Shown here: positions 14,575-16,574 of the stretch, piece by piece
How the letters are laid out: each line of letters starts with the position of its first letter
How positions within the stretch are numbered: position 1 is the first letter of the stretch
Source: Nonlabens sp.
GTDB lineage: Bacteria > Bacteroidota > Bacteroidia > Flavobacteriales > Flavobacteriaceae
Assembly: GCA_030731685.1 (NCBI GenBank)
Contig: JANQTO010000234.1
Location: 1 to 16,574, forward strand
Direction of reading: 5' to 3'
Length of the DNA stretch: 16,574 bases
The notes under the pieces: generated by a model
Told to the model about the DNA's origin: nothing
Database searches by the model: none
What the model saw: the letters and a program-made list of their open reading frames with translations, nothing else
Program-made: the position numbers and the translations under genes

Positions 14575-15735
14575 ATGGAATCATCTTTTCAAAAAAATAC
14601 TGAAAGGCAATTAGCTCAAATAAAGAGTAGTTTTGAGCAAAATAATGAGTTGTCTTACAATGTTTTTCAGCAAATGCCTATAGGTATTTGTATCACAAAC
14701 GCTAACGGTATTTTTACAGACGTGAATACTACCTATTGCGACATTTACGGTTATACAAAGGAAGAACTGGTAGGTAGACCATTCACTACTATTGTTCCAG
14801 ACGAGTATAAAGAGATGCTCGTTAGAATGCACCAAGAATTCCTTGAAAAGGAGTACGAACTGCAAGGAAGGTGGACGGTGATGAACAAAGAGAAAAAACA
14901 ATTTGAAATAATATCAAATGCGGCTTTTCTCTTCAATGAAGAAACAAAGGAGAAAAAGAAAATGACCCTTGTGGTTAAGGCGCATGAACTGGAACTGACC
15001 ATACAACGTCTTAAGACAACTATAGAAATACTAGAAAATAAAATAAGTACGCAAGATATTGCAAACCGCCTGGCAGAGCACGATATGCGCAATCGCATAG
15101 GTTCCATGGTTTCCATTGCCGATATACTTTCTAAAGGCAAGCTAGACCAGCAGCAGCTTAAATGGGTACGTATGTTAAAGGATATAGGTAACGATACCAT
15201 TAAATTGCTGACTAGTGCAAAGGATTTTGCGAGCATGGAGCGTGGTGAATATAAACCTAAGGTCACGACATTTGATCTCGTTGCCATGATTGCTAACCAG
15301 ACTAAGGAGCTGGATGAACTCATCGCAGAAAATCAAATAGATTTCAGTTTACAATATCATGGAGAAATCTGTGACGTAGGAACTGATGAAATCATCATTA
15401 AAGGTGATAAGTTTTATTTAGAACATCTTTTTCAAAATTTACTGCGTAATGCCATAGAAGCTTCGCCGGTTGGAGAACTTATTAATATTTCTATTGAAAC
15501 AGACAACTCTTTTGTAGTTAAAATAAGCAATAAGGGCATTATTCCTGAAAGCATTAGAAATAACTTTTTTGAAAAGTATACGACTGCTGGCAAGGAACGC
15601 GGTACTGGATTAGGTACCTATATTGCTAAAATGATAGCACAAATGCATCAAGGTTCCCTTTCATTTTTAACTAGTGAAGAAGAAGGTACAACGCTTGTTT
15701 TAAAGCTCCCAAAGGAGCTGCTTCATGTGAAGTAG
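14575..15735 (+). CDS. PAS-domain histidine kinase, soluble
   Basis: A 386-residue sensor kinase with no membrane segment. A PAS domain covers about residues 25-135 (FQQMPIGICITNANGIFTDV, then YCDIYGYTKEELVGR). A coiled-coil-like linker (about 138-165) leads to the phosphoacceptor His169 in AEHDMRNRIGSM. The ATP-binding domain has the N-box FQNLLRNAIEAS (286-297) and the G2 box GTGLGTYIAK (343-352). The G1 box is atypical: ISNKGIIPESI instead of DxGxG, followed by NNFFEKYTTAGK. No response regulator is next to it, so it is an orphan here, and its signal is unknown. An in-frame ATG at 14491 would add 28 residues, but the promoter at 14548-14555 lies within that stretch, so I use 14575. It converges on the beta-barrel gene. 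Confidence 0.88.
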   Translation: MESSFQKNTERQLAQIKSSFEQNNELSYNVFQQMPIGICITNANGIFTDVNTTYCDIYGYTKEELVGRPFTTIVPDEYKEMLVRMHQEFLEKEYELQGRWTVMNKEKKQFEIISNAAFLFNEETKEKKKMTLVVKAHELELTIQRLKTTIEILENKISTQDIANRLAEHDMRNRIGSMVSIADILSKGKLDQQQLKWVRMLKDIGNDTIKLLTSAKDFASMERGEYKPKVTTFDLVAMIANQTKELDELIAENQIDFSLQYHGEICDVGTDEIIIKGDKFYLEHLFQNLLRNAIEASPVGELINISIETDNSFVVKISNKGIIPESIRNNFFEKYTTAGKERGTGLGTYIAKMIAQMHQGSLSFLTSEEEGTTLVLKLPKELLHVK

Positions 15736-15757
15736 ATAACTTAAAACTGACTTAGCT

Positions 15758-15801
15758 AATAATAAAAAATGCGACCCGAAAGGCTCGCATTTTTTATTAT
15801 T
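15758..15801. terminator. Bidirectional terminator between kinase and beta-barrel genes
   Basis: A perfect 17-base-pair stem (15758-15774 with 15785-15801) is topped by CC-GAAA-GG, a GNRA-type tetraloop. The A-rich left arm and T-rich right arm give a U-tract on either strand, so it serves both converging genes (stops at 15735 and 15811). Confidence 0.92.
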
Positions 15802-15810
15802 TAGGTTGAT

Positions 15811-16407
15811 TTAAAATCTCCAACCAAAGTTTAGGCCGCCTCTTAGTTGAACCTCTGCAAGATTTTCAAACTGGTCATCGGCAATTCCAAGATTTCTACC
15901 TAATCCAAATCCAAAATCAACTAGAAATCCACTATCACTAACCCATTTCCAGCCTATACCAACTCCTATTGCAGTTTCAAACTGGCTTTCTTCGACTCCT
16001 ATAGAGTTACCGAATTGGTCAAAATCTCTTTGGCCAGATTCAAACGTAAAGAACTTTACGAATCCTTCGGCATAAAATCCTTTGGCTCCATAATCTTCCT
16101 TAGAGAAAAAATACTGCCTATAATAAGGAGTTAAAGAGAATTTTTCATAGTCGGAAAAATCAATATCATCATTTTCAAATGCAATGAACAAATCAGCACC
16201 TACACCAGAGTACCTTCCTAAAATGTACTCATATCTAGGGCTAAATGCTGGTATACCTAGTGCTGCAGTTACATCAAGACTTACTTCATGTTTTTTTACC
16301 GTTGCAAATTTCTCCATGCGTTTTTGAGAATCGGTCATGTCGTCATCTTGCGCAATCATGCTGTTGCTTGCTAAAATAGCTAATGCAATAAATAGTATTT
16401 TTTTCAT
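15811..16407 (-). CDS. Putative outer-membrane beta-barrel protein
   Basis: A 198-residue exported protein that I cannot assign to a named family. MKKILFIALAILASNSMIAQ is a signal peptide, probably cut just before or after Gln20. An acidic/basic stretch (about 21-40) is followed by alternating strands: HEVSLDVTAALGIPAFSPRY, GVGADLFIAFEND, KFSLTPYYRQYFF, GFYAEGFVKFFTFES, QFETAIGVGIGWKWV, GFLVDFGFGLGRNL and the closing VQLRGGLNFGWRF. The terminal phenylalanine is the recognition signal typical of outer-membrane barrels inserted by BamA, and about eight strands suit a small barrel. Pores, structural and adhesin-like roles cannot be told apart. It is a single gene with a shared terminator downstream and a possible promoter upstream. 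Confidence 0.75.
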   Translation of the reverse strand: MKKILFIALAILASNSMIAQDDDMTDSQKRMEKFATVKKHEVSLDVTAALGIPAFSPRYEYILGRYSGVGADLFIAFENDDIDFSDYEKFSLTPYYRQYFFSKEDYGAKGFYAEGFVKFFTFESGQRDFDQFGNSIGVEESQFETAIGVGIGWKWVSDSGFLVDFGFGLGRNLGIADDQFENLAEVQLRGGLNFGWRF

Positions 16408-16431
16408 AGGTTGTTTTTTTAATAGATGCCG

Positions 16432-16464
16432 TAAATATATTTAGGTTGCGTCTAATTTTAACAA
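16432..16464 (-). promoter_or_regulatory. Possible promoter of the beta-barrel gene
   Basis: On the minus strand TTG (16464-16462), a 22-base spacer and TATATTTA (16439-16432) approach the TTG/TAnnTTTG consensus with one mismatch in the last base. It lies 24 bases upstream of the start codon. Confidence 0.45.
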
Positions 16465-16574
16465 TTTATAAATTTAATTTTATGTGAGTTTTGCTGTAGG
16501 GAATATTTAAAGCTCAAGATTGTGTTACCAACCGTAAAATGATTGATTTATAGGTTTTATGGTGGGTGCTGTTG

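Noticed and set aside
14751..15323. 190-codon open frame on the minus strand inside the kinase gene
   Set aside because: The translation is Ser/Val-rich low-complexity sequence with no family features, opposite a well-supported kinase.
1..16574. A new defence, phage or mobile system
   Set aside because: All complete genes but the beta-barrel one match known housekeeping, metabolic or envelope families; no integrase, transposase, toxin-antitoxin pair or tRNA-associated attachment site is visible.

Overview
The window looks like a piece of a marine Flavobacteriaceae chromosome (Bacteroidota). Reasons: several promoters fit the flavobacterial pattern (TTG, about 19-22 bases, then TAnnTTTG), not the E. 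coli -35/-10. There is a DUF3276 PUR-domain protein and a long NusB with an N-terminal extension, both typical of the phylum. A Leu/Val-type dehydrogenase sits next to nusB, a DUF1573 lipoprotein gene and yajC, an order I recall from flavobacteria. The repeated palindrome CGCTTTCGCGAAAGCG also fits; I associate it from memory with genera such as Dokdonia and Nonlabens, but the genus is not proven here.

Layout. Positions 1-3092 are read leftward: an M14 zinc carboxypeptidase cut by the window edge (1-807), a DUF3276 protein (889-1275) and an ABC exporter half (1335-3092). Positions 3227-6216 are read rightward: leucine-dehydrogenase-like enzyme, nusB, DUF1573 lipoprotein and yajC, closed by a terminator. 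A leftward SRPBCC-fold gene (6285-6785) follows. The metabolic centre is 7019-14319: glgA, glgC and glgB, packed with 2-base gaps, then after a 322-base AT-rich gap a GH31 alpha-glucosidase. A PAS histidine kinase (14575-15735) converges on a leftward outer-membrane beta-barrel-like gene (15811-16407); one symmetric hairpin terminator lies between them.

How the genes work together. GlgC makes ADP-glucose, GlgA polymerises it into alpha-1,4-glucan and GlgB adds alpha-1,6 branches, so the cluster is a complete glycogen synthesis route. The leaderless GH31 enzyme is probably a cytoplasmic alpha-glucosidase acting on maltooligosaccharides or glycogen-derived glucans. No glycogen phosphorylase or debranching enzyme lies in the window. 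The other genes are housekeeping or envelope functions with no obvious link to glycogen.

The clearest unexplained signal is the 16-base perfect palindrome CGCTTTCGCGAAAGCG, present four times. Two copies are in gaps and two are inside genes, where both are read in the same frame as AFAKA: once in a signal peptide and once in the catalytic half of GlgB. I saw no phage, insertion sequence, CRISPR array, defence system, tRNA or rRNA, and no convincing new multi-gene system.
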